This document shows, piece by piece, positions 44,703-52,869 of a stretch of DNA of 64,000 nucleotides. Under the pieces are notes generated by a model that made no database searches, had not been told where the DNA came from, and was given only the letters and a program-made list of their open reading frames with translations. The DNA lies in the NCBI RefSeq assembly GCF_006335115.1, contig NZ_VDMJ01000050.1:28892-92891 (forward strand), written 5' to 3'. Source of the stretch: Streptomyces sp. NP160. GTDB taxonomy: Bacteria; Actinomycetota; Actinomycetes; Actinomycetales; Quadrisphaeraceae. The position numbers and the translations under genes are program-made. Numbering within the stretch: the stretch's first letter is position 1; every line of letters begins with the position of its first letter.

Positions 44703-46278
44703 GGGACCTCCCCCTCGACCTCGACGACGGCGGTGGCGACGACGCTGCTGACGACCCGCCGACGCGGCGGACGCGGCGCTCGCGGGCGCGGTCGCCGTGG
44801 GTGCGTGCCGGGCTGGCGCCGTCCTCGCGGGCCGCGGGACCGGTGGCCCCCGTGCTGCCGGGGCCGCCGGGGCCGCCGGGGCCGCCGGGGCCGCCGGGGC
44901 CGCCGGGGGCGCGGCCGACCCAGTACAGGGGGTTGGCCGGCGAGCGGCGGGCCGCGCGCTCGGCGCGCTGGTCCTCGCGGTCGCGGCGGCGGGCGTCCCA
45001 GCGGCCGCCCACGAGCACCCCCAGGCGGGTGCCCTCCAGGCGCGAGGGCCGCTCCCGGCGCTCGGCGCGGCTCGAGCGCCAGCGCAGCGCGCCCCGGCGG
45101 CGCGCCCGGGCGCGGGCCCCGGCGTAGGCGGCGCCGCCGGCGGCGGTGCCGAACAGCAGCGACAGCAGCGAGCCGCCGACGAGGGCGAACAGCACGATGC
45201 CGATGAGGTAGAGCAGGGTGGTGAAGCCCTCGCCGTAGGTGGAGAAGTCCATGAAGGACACCCCGATGACCAGCAGGTCCACGAACTGCAGCGGGAAGAG
45301 CAGCGTCCCCGCCATCACGCGGACGTAGCCGCGCAGGGCGTGCCCGCCGTCACCGGTGATGGCGGGCAGCAGCCCGAACTGGCCGAACACCGGGATCGCG
45401 TACACGGCGATCTGGCGCAGGACGAACGTGAAGAGCACCACGAGCAGCAGCGGGAAGAGGAACGCCGCCAGCAGCAGCGTGGCGAGCAGGGCGCCCGGGG
45501 AGTCGCCCAGCAGCAGGCCGTGGGACAGCTGCGCGGTGAGCTCGGTGACCCGGACGGCGAAGACGCCGGCGAACGCCCCGGTGACCGCGAGCACGCCCGC
45601 GTCGACCAGCAGCACGAAGAACGGCACGGAGAACGCCGCGGGCAGGCCGACGGCGAGCAGCGCGGAGGAGCGCCCCGCCGAGCGCACGCCCTCCACGGCG
45701 CCCTCCAGCACCAGGCTCACAAGCCAGCGCACCACGGCCACCACGAGGGCGACGGCGGACAGCAGCGCCCAGTGCCACAGGTAGACCTGCCAGTAGTTCC
45801 CGCGCAGCGGGTTGAACGCCGCGTAGGTGGTCACGGCGGTGACCGAGTACGAGAACAGCCAGCCCACGGACTGGGAGAGGGTGGCGGCGAGGCAGTCGTC
45901 GGCGGCGTACGGCGAGGTGAGCCAGCCGAGCAGGCCGCTGGGGCAGGCGGCCGTCGTCGTCGCCGTCGAGCCGGGGTCCGGCGCGCCGCCGGGGGCGGCC
46001 GGGTCCGCGGGCAACGCGGGCGACGGGCTCGACGGGGGGACCGGGATGGTGTCACCGGGGCCTACCGGCACCTGCTCGGCCTGCGAGGTGCCCGCCGAGG
46101 GGCCGGGCAGCGGCAGGGCCGCCGAGGCGACGGCCGCGCCGGTGGGCACGAGCACCAGCAGCAGCGCCACCAGCAGCGACGCGGCGGCGCTGCCCGGACC
46201 GTGCGGGTCGGCGGGCTCGCCCGGGCCACCCGCCGTCCGCGGGGCTGCGCCGGCGGTGCTGGTGGGGCCCGGGCTCAT
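44683..46278 (-). CDS. VirB6/TrbL-like polytopic membrane protein with collagen-like repeat
   Basis: 531 residues from ATG 46278, overlapping the upstream stop (ATGA). After a signal-like helix and a Pro-rich linker come about six long hydrophobic helices (150-400), the usual VirB6/TrbL inner-membrane channel layout. The C-terminal tail is very basic (RARARRRGALRWRSSRAERR) and then carries a run of Gly-Pro-Gly triplets (GGPGGPGGPGG) before a Ser/Arg-rich end. The collagen-like tract comes from a 9-bp tandem repeat. Probably the translocation pore of the secretion-like system. Confidence 0.75.
   Translation of the reverse strand: MSPGPTSTAGAAPRTAGGPGEPADPHGPGSAAASLLVALLLVLVPTGAAVASAALPLPGPSAGTSQAEQVPVGPGDTIPVPPSSPSPALPADPAAPGGAPDPGSTATTTAACPSGLLGWLTSPYAADDCLAATLSQSVGWLFSYSVTAVTTYAAFNPLRGNYWQVYLWHWALLSAVALVVAVVRWLVSLVLEGAVEGVRSAGRSSALLAVGLPAAFSVPFFVLLVDAGVLAVTGAFAGVFAVRVTELTAQLSHGLLLGDSPGALLATLLLAAFLFPLLLVVLFTFVLRQIAVYAIPVFGQFGLLPAITGDGGHALRGYVRVMAGTLLFPLQFVDLLVIGVSFMDFSTYGEGFTTLLYLIGIVLFALVGGSLLSLLFGTAAGGAAYAGARARARRRGALRWRSSRAERRERPSRLEGTRLGVLVGGRWDARRRDREDQRAERAARRSPANPLYWVGRAPGGPGGPGGPGGPGGPGSTGATGPAAREDGASPARTHGDRARERRVRRVGGSSAASSPPPSSRSRGRSRGPRAQ
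44860..44910. repeat. 9-bp tandem repeat, collagen-like coding tract
   Basis: The unit GGGGCCGCC occurs in at least five near-perfect copies. On the minus strand it encodes the Gly-Pro-Gly run in the C-terminal tail of the VirB6-like protein. Copy number is a candidate for strain variation. Confidence 0.75.
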
Positions 46279-46640
46279 GACAGCAGGTCGAACCAGCCGA
46301 GGGTGAAGGTCGAGAAGGTCCCGATGATGAGGATCACGAGGGCGCAGCCGACCGCGGACAGCAGGTGGCCGGTGGCCCTGCCGCCCTTGCGCAGGCTCCC
46401 CACGGCGGCGACCAGCGAGACGGCCAGCCCCAGCACGGCGACGACGAGCACGAGGAACAGCACCACGCCGAGCAGCCGACCGGCCGGGCCGGCGAAGCCG
46501 CTGAACGGGCCGGGCGTCGGGGAGGCCTCGGCGAGCATGCGCCGGAGGAACTCGCGGGTGCCGCCGTAGTCGGTGTCGTCACCGGGCGTGGGACTGGGGG
46601 ACGGCGTCGCTGCTGTCATCACCCAACCCATGAGCCCCAT
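46275..46640 (-). CDS. Small two-helix pilin-like protein (VirB2/TrbC-like)
   Basis: 121 residues from ATG 46640; ATG codons at 46631 and 46619 are alternatives because no ribosome-binding site decides between them. A polar leader (about 40 residues) precedes two hydrophobic helices (LLGVVLFLVLVVAVLGLAVSLVAAV and LLSAVGCALVILIIGTFSTFTLGW) separated by a short basic loop RKGGRATGH. That is the helix-loop-helix shape of VirB2/TrbC pilins. It is the first gene of the secretion-like operon and is coupled to the VirB6-like gene. Assignment is from topology and position only. Confidence 0.6.
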   Translation of the reverse strand: MGLMGWVMTAATPSPSPTPGDDTDYGGTREFLRRMLAEASPTPGPFSGFAGPAGRLLGVVLFLVLVVAVLGLAVSLVAAVGSLRKGGRATGHLLSAVGCALVILIIGTFSTFTLGWFDLLS

Positions 46641-46677
46641 GAGTCACATTTGTACCACCTTGGGGTGGCCGGTGCCG

Positions 46678-47304
46678 CTACTCGCCGACGGCGACCTCAG
46701 CCCCGAGGCGCGCCCCGCGGAGCAGCTCCAGGCGGTCGCCGCTCCAGAACGTCCCCGGGTCGTAGGCGTTGACGGGCCGGTCGCGCGGCAGCAGGCCCAT
46801 CGCCTGGTAGGCGCTCGCGACCACCTCCGCGCAGTACGCCGTGGCCGCGCTGGCCCGCACGCGGGCGCGCCCGCGCAGCCACCGGCCGGCCAGGGCCGCG
46901 GTCGCCGGGAACGGCGTGCCGTCCCTGCGCGCGACCTCCTGGAGCAGCGCGTCCTCCGCGAACCGGCCCAGCCCACCGGGCACCTCCAGCTGGCGCAGCC
47001 ACGCCCGCTGCGCGTACCGGCCCCGCCACTGGTCCACGGCGGCGCGCAGGTCGTGCAGCTGCACGCCGCGGTGCTGGGTGCCGGTCCACACGTCCACCAG
47101 CCCGCGCCCCAGCTCGGCGTGCCACATCAGCGGCGGCAGGTCGTCGAGCACCACCGCCATGCCGACGTGGTTCACCGGGGCGTTGGTCAGCGCGCGGATG
47201 GCGTGGTCGGCGGGGCTGCGGCCGCGGAACAGCCACAGGTCTCCGGTGCGGGTCAGCTCGACGGCCTCGTCGAGCGGGAGCGCTGTCCTGTCCACCTCTG
47301 CCAC
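46678..47304 (-). CDS. Permuted papain-fold (NlpC/P60, YiiX-like) protein
   Basis: 208 residues from GTG 47304; a GTG at 47358 is an alternative. GDLWLFRGRSPADHAIRALTNAPVNHVGMAVVLD holds the conserved His in the context typical of the permuted NlpC/P60 (YiiX/YebB) group. VRASAATAYCAEVVASAYQAMGLL holds the Cys expected from the permuted order, and NAYDPGTFW closes the domain. Members are thought to act on lipid or peptide amides. No signal peptide is seen. It is divergent from a tiny membrane-protein gene across a 26-bp palindrome that contains both start codons. Confidence 0.7.
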   Translation of the reverse strand: MAEVDRTALPLDEAVELTRTGDLWLFRGRSPADHAIRALTNAPVNHVGMAVVLDDLPPLMWHAELGRGLVDVWTGTQHRGVQLHDLRAAVDQWRGRYAQRAWLRQLEVPGGLGRFAEDALLQEVARRDGTPFPATAALAGRWLRGRARVRASAATAYCAEVVASAYQAMGLLPRDRPVNAYDPGTFWSGDRLELLRGARLGAEVAVGE

Positions 47305-47324
47305 GGCAGGATCCTGCCGTGGCA
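47299..47324. promoter_or_regulatory. 26-bp perfect palindrome containing two divergent start codons
   Basis: The half-site TGCCACGGCAGGA is followed immediately by its exact inverse complement, giving a 26-bp palindrome with a central GGATCC. The GTG start of the papain-fold gene (47304, minus) and the GTG of the small gene (47319, plus) occupy mirror positions, and each AGGATCC doubles as a ribosome-binding site. It could be a shared operator or an mRNA hairpin that hides both starts. Confidence 0.65.
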
Positions 47325-47552
47325 CCGAGCGCGCAGGACCGGGCAGCACTTCGATCACGACGACGAGCCGGGCGCGGCTCCCGGCGCGCGCGGCTGTTCA
47401 AGCTGCTCGGCGTGGCGGGTCTGGCGGGCGTGGTCGCCACCGGCGCGGTGGTCGCGCGCGACACCCGCCGGCGCCAGCAGCTCACCCCCGACCAGGTGCG
47501 GGCGCGCCTGCAGGAGCGGCACGCGGCGCTCAGCGCCGAGCGCGAGGGCTGA
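47319..47552 (+). CDS. Small single-helix membrane protein, unknown
   Basis: 77 residues from GTG 47319. A strongly basic N-terminus (RSRRRAGRGSRRAR) precedes one helix (LFKLLGVAGLAGVVATGAVVA), then a polar tail LTPDQVRARLQERHAAL that could form an amphipathic helix. The positive-inside rule puts the N-terminus in the cytoplasm. No family is recognised. The start lies in the 26-bp palindrome shared with its divergent neighbour. Confidence 0.55.
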   Translation: MAPSAQDRAALRSRRRAGRGSRRARLFKLLGVAGLAGVVATGAVVARDTRRRQQLTPDQVRARLQERHAALSAEREG

Positions 47553-47586
47553 GCCCGGCCGGGTCCCGCGAGCGCGCTCGCGGGGG

Positions 47587-48822
47587 TCAGCGGGCGCGGG
47601 TGCTCCGGACCTGGGCCGGGGTCTCGGGCAGCACGATGCGCTCCCGGCCGGCGCCCGCCTCGGCGACGCGGCGGGCCAGCAGCTCGTCAGCTGCCTGCCC
47701 GCGCGGGCGCGGCACGGCGGCGCCGCTGGCCACGGCCTCGACGACGGCACCCACGCGCCGGTCGAAGCTGGCGCGCGAGAAGCCCTCGGCGTGGCGGCGG
47801 ATGCGCACCGGGTCGAAGGCGGAGGCGTCGAAGGCGGCCAGCGCCCGGGCCCAGGCGTCGACCTCGCCGTCGGTCCCGGCCTGGTCGACCAGCACCCCCG
47901 ACCGGCCCGGCAGCACCGTGTCGAGGGCGCCGCCCTCACCGGCGGCGATGACCGGAGCACCGCAGGCCATGGCCTCGACCGGCACGATGCCGAAGTCCTC
48001 CACGCCGGGCATGAGCAGCGCCCGGCAGCGCCGGAACAGGTCGCGCAGCTCGGTGTCGCTGACGCGGCCGAGGAAGGTGGTCCGGGGTCCTGCCGCCACC
48101 TCCACGTCGTGGCGGGCCCGGCCCTCCCCGGCCACCACCAGGCGCACGCCGGCGCGGGCGGCGGCCTTCACCGCGAGGTCGGGGCGCTTGTAGGGCACCA
48201 TCCGGCCCGCCAGGAGGAAGAAGTCCTCCCGGGGCACCTGCGGGTCGGGCGAGTAGAAGGCGGTGTCGACCGGCGGGGCCACCACGATCGACTCGCGGCC
48301 CCACCAGCGGCGGATCCGGTCGGCCACGCACGTGGAGTTGGCCAGCAGCGTGTGCACCCGCTGGGCCGCGGCGACGTCGTGCCGCCTGAACGCCGCCGAG
48401 AACGCCGCCAGGGCGGCGGTGCCGGGTCCGCGGCCCTCGCTGGAGCGCAGCGCGGCGTCCCACACCCACCGCGCGGGCGTGTGCACGTAGGCCACCACCG
48501 GGACGGGGCTGGCCACGGCCACCTGCGTGGCGAAGGCGTGGTGGGAGGCGACGACGACGTCGGAGGCGGGCAGCCGCAGGGAGCGCATGGCCACGGGCAG
48601 GGCCGGCAGGAGGTGGGAGTAGGTGCTGCCGCGCAGCAGCCGCGACAGCGGGGTGCTGCGCAGGCGGTGCTCGAGGTCCGCCGCGATCACGCCGCGGCGG
48701 ACGACCGGCGCCAGGACCTCAGCGTCGCGCCAGTGGCGCGCCATCGCCTCCACCACCGCCTCCGAACCACCGTGCTCGGTGAAGCGCTCGTGGACGATGG
48801 TGACGCGGGCAGCGGCGGACAT
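47587..48822 (-). CDS. GT4-family glycosyltransferase, WbaZ/MtfB-like (copy 2)
   Basis: 411 residues from ATG 48822, with GGAAGG six bases upstream. Paralogue of 4366-5559: both share VHERFTExxGSEAVVEAMAR, a PARWVW block, RxVPYKRPDLAVKAAARAGVRL and MPGVEDFGIVPVEAMACGAPV. The C-terminus is about 15 residues longer than in copy 1. It lies alone among regulators, 43 kb from the first copy and outside any polysaccharide cluster, so it probably acts in a separate glycan pathway or on the same one under different control. Donor and acceptor unknown. Confidence 0.85.
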   Translation of the reverse strand: MSAAARVTIVHERFTEHGGSEAVVEAMARHWRDAEVLAPVVRRGVIAADLEHRLRSTPLSRLLRGSTYSHLLPALPVAMRSLRLPASDVVVASHHAFATQVAVASPVPVVAYVHTPARWVWDAALRSSEGRGPGTAALAAFSAAFRRHDVAAAQRVHTLLANSTCVADRIRRWWGRESIVVAPPVDTAFYSPDPQVPREDFFLLAGRMVPYKRPDLAVKAAARAGVRLVVAGEGRARHDVEVAAGPRTTFLGRVSDTELRDLFRRCRALLMPGVEDFGIVPVEAMACGAPVIAAGEGGALDTVLPGRSGVLVDQAGTDGEVDAWARALAAFDASAFDPVRIRRHAEGFSRASFDRRVGAVVEAVASGAAVPRPRGQAADELLARRVAEAGAGRERIVLPETPAQVRSTRAR

Positions 48823-48987
48823 GGGAGGCCTTCCGGTGGGCGACGGCATCCGAAGACCCATCGTGACGTCCGGTGCGGGCGCGCACCGGTGGTTTCCCGA
48901 AAGACCCCGGCCCACCGCTGCTGCGACCGGGTCGTCGAGCCCGGTGCCGGGCTGCGACCACCGCGCGGAGCGAGCACCATCCCCGGC

Positions 48988-49110
48988 ATGCCGTGGTGCT
49001 GCCGCCTGGGACTCCACCGGTGGGTGCTGTGGCCCGAGGAGCTGCGGCGCGAGGCCGGCGAGTCCCCTTACCACTGCGCTCGCTGCGGGCGCGAGCGCCT
49101 GGTCGTCTGA
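48988..49110 (+). CDS. Tiny putative zinc-ribbon protein
   Basis: 40 residues from ATG 48988. PWCCRLGLHRWVLW and CARCGRERLVV give two Cys-rich ends, the pattern of very small actinobacterial zinc-binding proteins (CRLGxHxW ... CxxCG). There is no convincing ribosome-binding site, and it overlaps nothing. It lies upstream of copy 2 of the glycosyltransferase, on the opposite strand. Reported because the paired-cysteine layout is unlikely by chance. Confidence 0.4.
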   Translation: MPWCCRLGLHRWVLWPEELRREAGESPYHCARCGRERLVV

Positions 49111-49140
49111 TCCGCTGGCCGTCCGCGGACCGGCCGCCCC

Positions 49141-50781
49141 TCAGCCCTCCTCGCCCCCGCCCTCGCCCTCGCCGGGGTGGACCGTGCACGCCAGCGCCAG
49201 GGCCGTCACCGTCCTGGCCAGGAGCGGACCACCGCCGGCGTGCGCCTCGGAGGCGGGGTCGGTGGTGAGGCTCCGCACCAGGGCGCCGTCGTCCAGGGCG
49301 AGGGCCCAGCGGGTCAGGTCGTCGAGGGTCACGCCCTCGCGCAGGCCCGCCCCGCGCGCCGCGAACTGCGCCTCGAGCAGGGCGCGGAGCCGGCGGTGCT
49401 CGAGGGCGTACAGCTCGGCGAGGGCGTCCGTGACGCCGTGGCGGGAGCGTCCCAGCACCAGCACCAGCACCTTGAGGCGGGCGTCGCGGCGGGTCTCGAG
49501 CCCGGCCAGGCGAGCGGCCGTGGCGCGCCCGACGGCGGCATCCAGCGCTGCACCGCGCTGGGCGGCCGGGCCCGCCTGCTCCAGCAGGGCGTCGGCCGCC
49601 GGGCGGTGCTGGGCGAGGGCGTGGAGGACGAGGTCGTCGACGTAGTGCTCCTGCACCGGCCACCGGTCCCGCAGCCGGGCGACGGTGGCCTGGGCGCCGG
49701 CGCCTCCGGCGGCGCGGGCCTCCGCGACGACGCGGGCGGCAGACAGCCCGTCGAAGGCGCGCCCCGGCGAGCCCCGGCCCGGGGCGGTGAGGCCGAACTC
49801 CTCGGCGAGCACGGCGATCCCGCCCTCGAGCAGCTGGCGCGTGACGTCGTCCTGGGCGAGGCGGCGCCGCCCCTCCTCGGTGCGGCGGGTGCCCGAGGCG
49901 GGGTCGGTGATGCGGGTCAGCACCTCCGCGAGGTCCGGCGGCCCCGGTGCGGCAGGGGCGCCGGGGAGGCCGGGGCCGCTGCCGTCGTCGTCGTGGGGCG
50001 CGGCCGCCGGGCCGAAGAACGCCGAGGCGAGGTGCAGGCCACCCCTGCCGACCACGTCGAGGGCGTCGGAGCGGGCGCGCTCGTCACCGCCGTCGGCGAT
50101 GAGCCGCAGGTTGGCCCCCTCCGTGAGCAGGGCGAGCGCGGGGACCAGCTCGCGCGCGTCCGTCCCCGGCCGCGGCTCGAGGCCGGCGCGGGCGAGCACG
50201 ACGGGCAGGGCCTGGGCGGAGGCCTGCTCGAAGCGGTCGCGCGCCGCCGCCAGGGCGTCGCGCAGCGGAGGGCACCCCGGAGCCAGCGCCGCTGCGAGCA
50301 GCTGCATCCGGTGCAGGGCGGCAGAGCGCCCGGAGTGCACGTTCCGCTCGGCGAGGTCCTTCGCCACCGCGTCCGGCCCGGCCCACAGGCCGGGGGCGCC
50401 GCCGGTGACCGCGCGGTCACCGGCGCGGCGGACCGAGGCCCAGTGGAGCTCCGACAGCCCGTACGCCAGGAGGTCCTCGGCGAACGCCCCCCGCCGCGGC
50501 CACCGGTCGCGCAGGTGCGCCGGGGTGACCCGCAGCGGCCCCCGGCGCGTGGCAGCGGCGCTGACCCGCGCCGCGGAGAGCACGTCGAAGAAGCGGGAGG
50601 GCAGGTCGGCGAGGGCGACGTCGCCGACCTGGCCCCCGGAGTCGCGGGCGGTGCCGGGGTGGTCCAGCAGAAGGCGCAGCCCGGCGTCGAGCAGCTCCCG
50701 GGTCAGCGGGTGGTCGGCCAGCCGCTGGCGCGCCGCGGCCGTGCGCCGGGTGGACGTCCCGGGCTCGAGCAGTCGGCGCAC
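49141..50781 (-). CDS. Tandem double TetR-like protein (copy 2)
   Basis: 546 residues from GTG 50781, where homology to copy 1 begins (RRLLEPGTSTRRT); the upstream open frame is unrelated. Two halves repeat the same plan: PGTSTRRT / PASGTRRT, LLDAGLRLLLD / LLEGGIAVLAEEFG, SAARVSAAA / SAARVVAEA, LRDRWPRRGAFAEDLLAYGL / LRDRWPVQEHYVDDLVLHAL. Each ends in a TetR C-terminal-like strand (LTEGANLRLIAD; LDDGALVRSLTTD). The central linker is acidic and Pro-rich. It follows copy 3 on the same strand after 79 bases, so the two are probably one transcript. Ligands and DNA targets unknown. Confidence 0.65.
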   Translation of the reverse strand: MRRLLEPGTSTRRTAAARQRLADHPLTRELLDAGLRLLLDHPGTARDSGGQVGDVALADLPSRFFDVLSAARVSAAATRRGPLRVTPAHLRDRWPRRGAFAEDLLAYGLSELHWASVRRAGDRAVTGGAPGLWAGPDAVAKDLAERNVHSGRSAALHRMQLLAAALAPGCPPLRDALAAARDRFEQASAQALPVVLARAGLEPRPGTDARELVPALALLTEGANLRLIADGGDERARSDALDVVGRGGLHLASAFFGPAAAPHDDDGSGPGLPGAPAAPGPPDLAEVLTRITDPASGTRRTEEGRRRLAQDDVTRQLLEGGIAVLAEEFGLTAPGRGSPGRAFDGLSAARVVAEARAAGGAGAQATVARLRDRWPVQEHYVDDLVLHALAQHRPAADALLEQAGPAAQRGAALDAAVGRATAARLAGLETRRDARLKVLVLVLGRSRHGVTDALAELYALEHRRLRALLEAQFAARGAGLREGVTLDDLTRWALALDDGALVRSLTTDPASEAHAGGGPLLARTVTALALACTVHPGEGEGGGEEG

Positions 50782-50860
50782 CCGTCCATGGTGCAGCTCT
50801 GCGCGGCACCGGACCCGCCGGCGAGACCAGCCTGTGACCTGCGGCGCGGCGCCCCCACGC

Positions 50861-52666
50861 TCAGGACGTGGAGCGGCGCCGGCCCTGACCGCGCGTCGAC
50901 GCCTCCCCGCGCCGGGGGTCCCCGCGCAGGGCCGGCACCTCAGCGTCGGCGATGCACCCGCCGACCACCTCCACAGCGGCGCGGCCGAGGGGCGGCACCG
51001 CGCTCGCCTCCTCGTCACCGCGCTGGCCGGTGGCGAGCGAGCGCAGCACCACCCCGTCGCGCAGGGCCACCAGCGCGCGCCCCAGGTCCTCGACGGCCAC
51101 GTCGTCGCGCAGCACCAGGTCCGCGCGCGCCAGGAGCTCGCTGACCAGCGCGACGACGCTGGCCTCCTCCTGCGCCCCCAGCTCACCCAAGCGCCGCCCG
51201 ACGGCCGGGCGGGCCGCCGCCAGGGCGGTCAGGAGGAGGCGCAGCCTGTCGTGGCCCTCGGTGTCCACCTCCTCCAGCACGCTCGCGGCGGCGGCCTCGA
51301 GCGACGCCTCGAGCCGGTCCCACCCGCGCGAGCCGTCGGCGAAGGGCTGCAGGGCCGCAGCGCGGATGCGCTCCACCACCCCCCGGCGCACCCTGCGCAC
51401 CCGGTGGGCGGCGTAGGCGAGGAGGTCCTCGACGTAGTCGTCCTGGGTGCGCCAGCGGTCGCGCAGCTGCGCGGCGGTCGGCCGGGGCGAGCCCGCCGGC
51501 AGGGAGCGTCCCGCGGCCTCCACGGCCGCCGCCGACAGCAGTCCGAAGAAGCGGGACTGCTCCGCCAGCGCCGCGCTGACCCGGCTGCCAGGGCCGCTGG
51601 CGGCCACGCCCAGCTCCTGGCCGAGCACGCCGGTGCCCCCGTCCACCAGCTGCGCGGTGATCTCGTCGTGGGCCAGGCGGTGCCTCGCCGCCGAGGTGCG
51701 CCGCGTGCCGGTGACGGGGTCGGTGAGGTGCACCAGCACGTCGGCGACGTCCCCGGAGCCCGGCCCGGGCCAGGGCGGCCGCGCAGCGGCCGCCTCGGAG
51801 CGCTGGGGCCCCGGACCGCCGTGGGGGTCCGGCTCGAAGCTGCGGCGGGCCAGCGCCATGCCGCCGGTCACGAGCAGGCGCACCGACTCCTCCACGCGCT
51901 CGGCGACCTCTCCCGTCGCGAGCAGGCGCAGGTTGGCCCCCTCGGCCATGGCGGACAGCGCCGAGCTGGTCCGGTGCAGGTCGACCCCCTCCCGCAGCCG
52001 GTGCCCCACCCCCTCGAAGCAGCGCGTCCACACCTCGCCCCAGCGCACGGCGCCCGCCCGGTAGTGCGCCTCGCGCGAGCGCCGCAGCGACGGGTGCTCC
52101 GACGCCAGCGCCGAGGCCACCACCTCCAGGCGGGTGCTCACGGGCAGCCCCGCGGTGAGCAGGTGGGCCCGGGCCAGCGCCTCCCCCACCGCCGGCAGCT
52201 CCGCCACCGACGACGGCGGCGCGAGGTGGCGCAGCCGCTGGTCGAGCAGGTCGTCCCAGTGGCGGCGCCACAGCACGTGCGCGAGCAGGTCCTCGCCGTA
52301 GTCGCGCTGGCGGCTCCAGCGGTCGCGCAGGTGGCTCGCCGTCACGCGCAGCGGTCCGACGGCGGTGGCGGCGGCGCACACGCGGTTGGCGGAGAGCAGC
52401 TCGAAGAAGCGGACCGACCTGCGCGCGCCGTCGTCGTCCTGCTTCCCCTCGTCGCCCTCGTCGCCCTCGTCGCCCTCGTCGTCGGAGGGCACGAAGGTCC
52501 CGAGCTCCCGCTGGAGCACGAGCACACCGGCCTCGAGCAGGGCTGCGGTGACCGGGTCGGCGGCCAGGCGCAGGCGCGCCTGCTCGGTGCGCCGGGTGGA
52601 GGTGGCCGGGTCGGTCAGACGGGCCAGCACGAGGGCCAGGCCCTCCTCATGCGAGTGCTCCACCAC
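50861..52666 (-). CDS. Tandem double TetR-like protein (copy 3)
   Basis: 601 residues from GTG 52666. The two modules start LTDPATSTRRTEQARLRLA and LTDPVTGTRRTSAARHRLA. Their HTH parts end LRDRWSRQRDYGEDLLAHVL and LRDRWRTQDDYVEDLLAYA. The second half ends VEDLGRALVALRDGVVLRSLATG, very close to the final helix of many TetR proteins. An acidic DEG repeat (about 63-75) interrupts module 1 between helices 1 and 2, a position where TetR proteins do not normally have insertions. A basic tail (GQGRRRSTS) closes the protein. Divergent from the LuxR-type gene at 52870. Confidence 0.65.
   Translation of the reverse strand: MVEHSHEEGLALVLARLTDPATSTRRTEQARLRLAADPVTAALLEAGVLVLQRELGTFVPSDDEGDEGDEGDEGKQDDDGARRSVRFFELLSANRVCAAATAVGPLRVTASHLRDRWSRQRDYGEDLLAHVLWRRHWDDLLDQRLRHLAPPSSVAELPAVGEALARAHLLTAGLPVSTRLEVVASALASEHPSLRRSREAHYRAGAVRWGEVWTRCFEGVGHRLREGVDLHRTSSALSAMAEGANLRLLATGEVAERVEESVRLLVTGGMALARRSFEPDPHGGPGPQRSEAAAARPPWPGPGSGDVADVLVHLTDPVTGTRRTSAARHRLAHDEITAQLVDGGTGVLGQELGVAASGPGSRVSAALAEQSRFFGLLSAAAVEAAGRSLPAGSPRPTAAQLRDRWRTQDDYVEDLLAYAAHRVRRVRRGVVERIRAAALQPFADGSRGWDRLEASLEAAAASVLEEVDTEGHDRLRLLLTALAAARPAVGRRLGELGAQEEASVVALVSELLARADLVLRDDVAVEDLGRALVALRDGVVLRSLATGQRGDEEASAVPPLGRAAVEVVGGCIADAEVPALRGDPRRGEASTRGQGRRRSTS
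52446..52481. repeat. 9-bp tandem repeat encoding an acidic DEG tract
   Basis: Four exact copies of CCCTCGTCG encode Asp-Glu-Gly triplets within module 1 of the third tandem TetR-like protein. Slippage would change the loop length without shifting the frame. Confidence 0.8.
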
Positions 52667-52869
52667 CGCTCAGCCCCACCCTCACGCCGTCCTCCCGCTG
52701 CTCGGGACGGGTGCACACCCTGGCGCGGGAGCCGGCTGCGCGCCGCCCCAGAAGGGCCAGGAGACCTCCTCGAGCGCTCGTGGAAGTCGGGGCCGGGCCT
52801 GGCCCTGGTGTCGCGGGGTCGCGCACGATCTCACTGCCCGAGCCAGGGCGCAACACCAGGGGGAAGCAC

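Noticed and set aside
52446..52481. Regular short repeats as a possible CRISPR array
   Set aside because: The units are 9 bp, directly adjacent without spacers and in frame within a gene, so they are coding slippage repeats.
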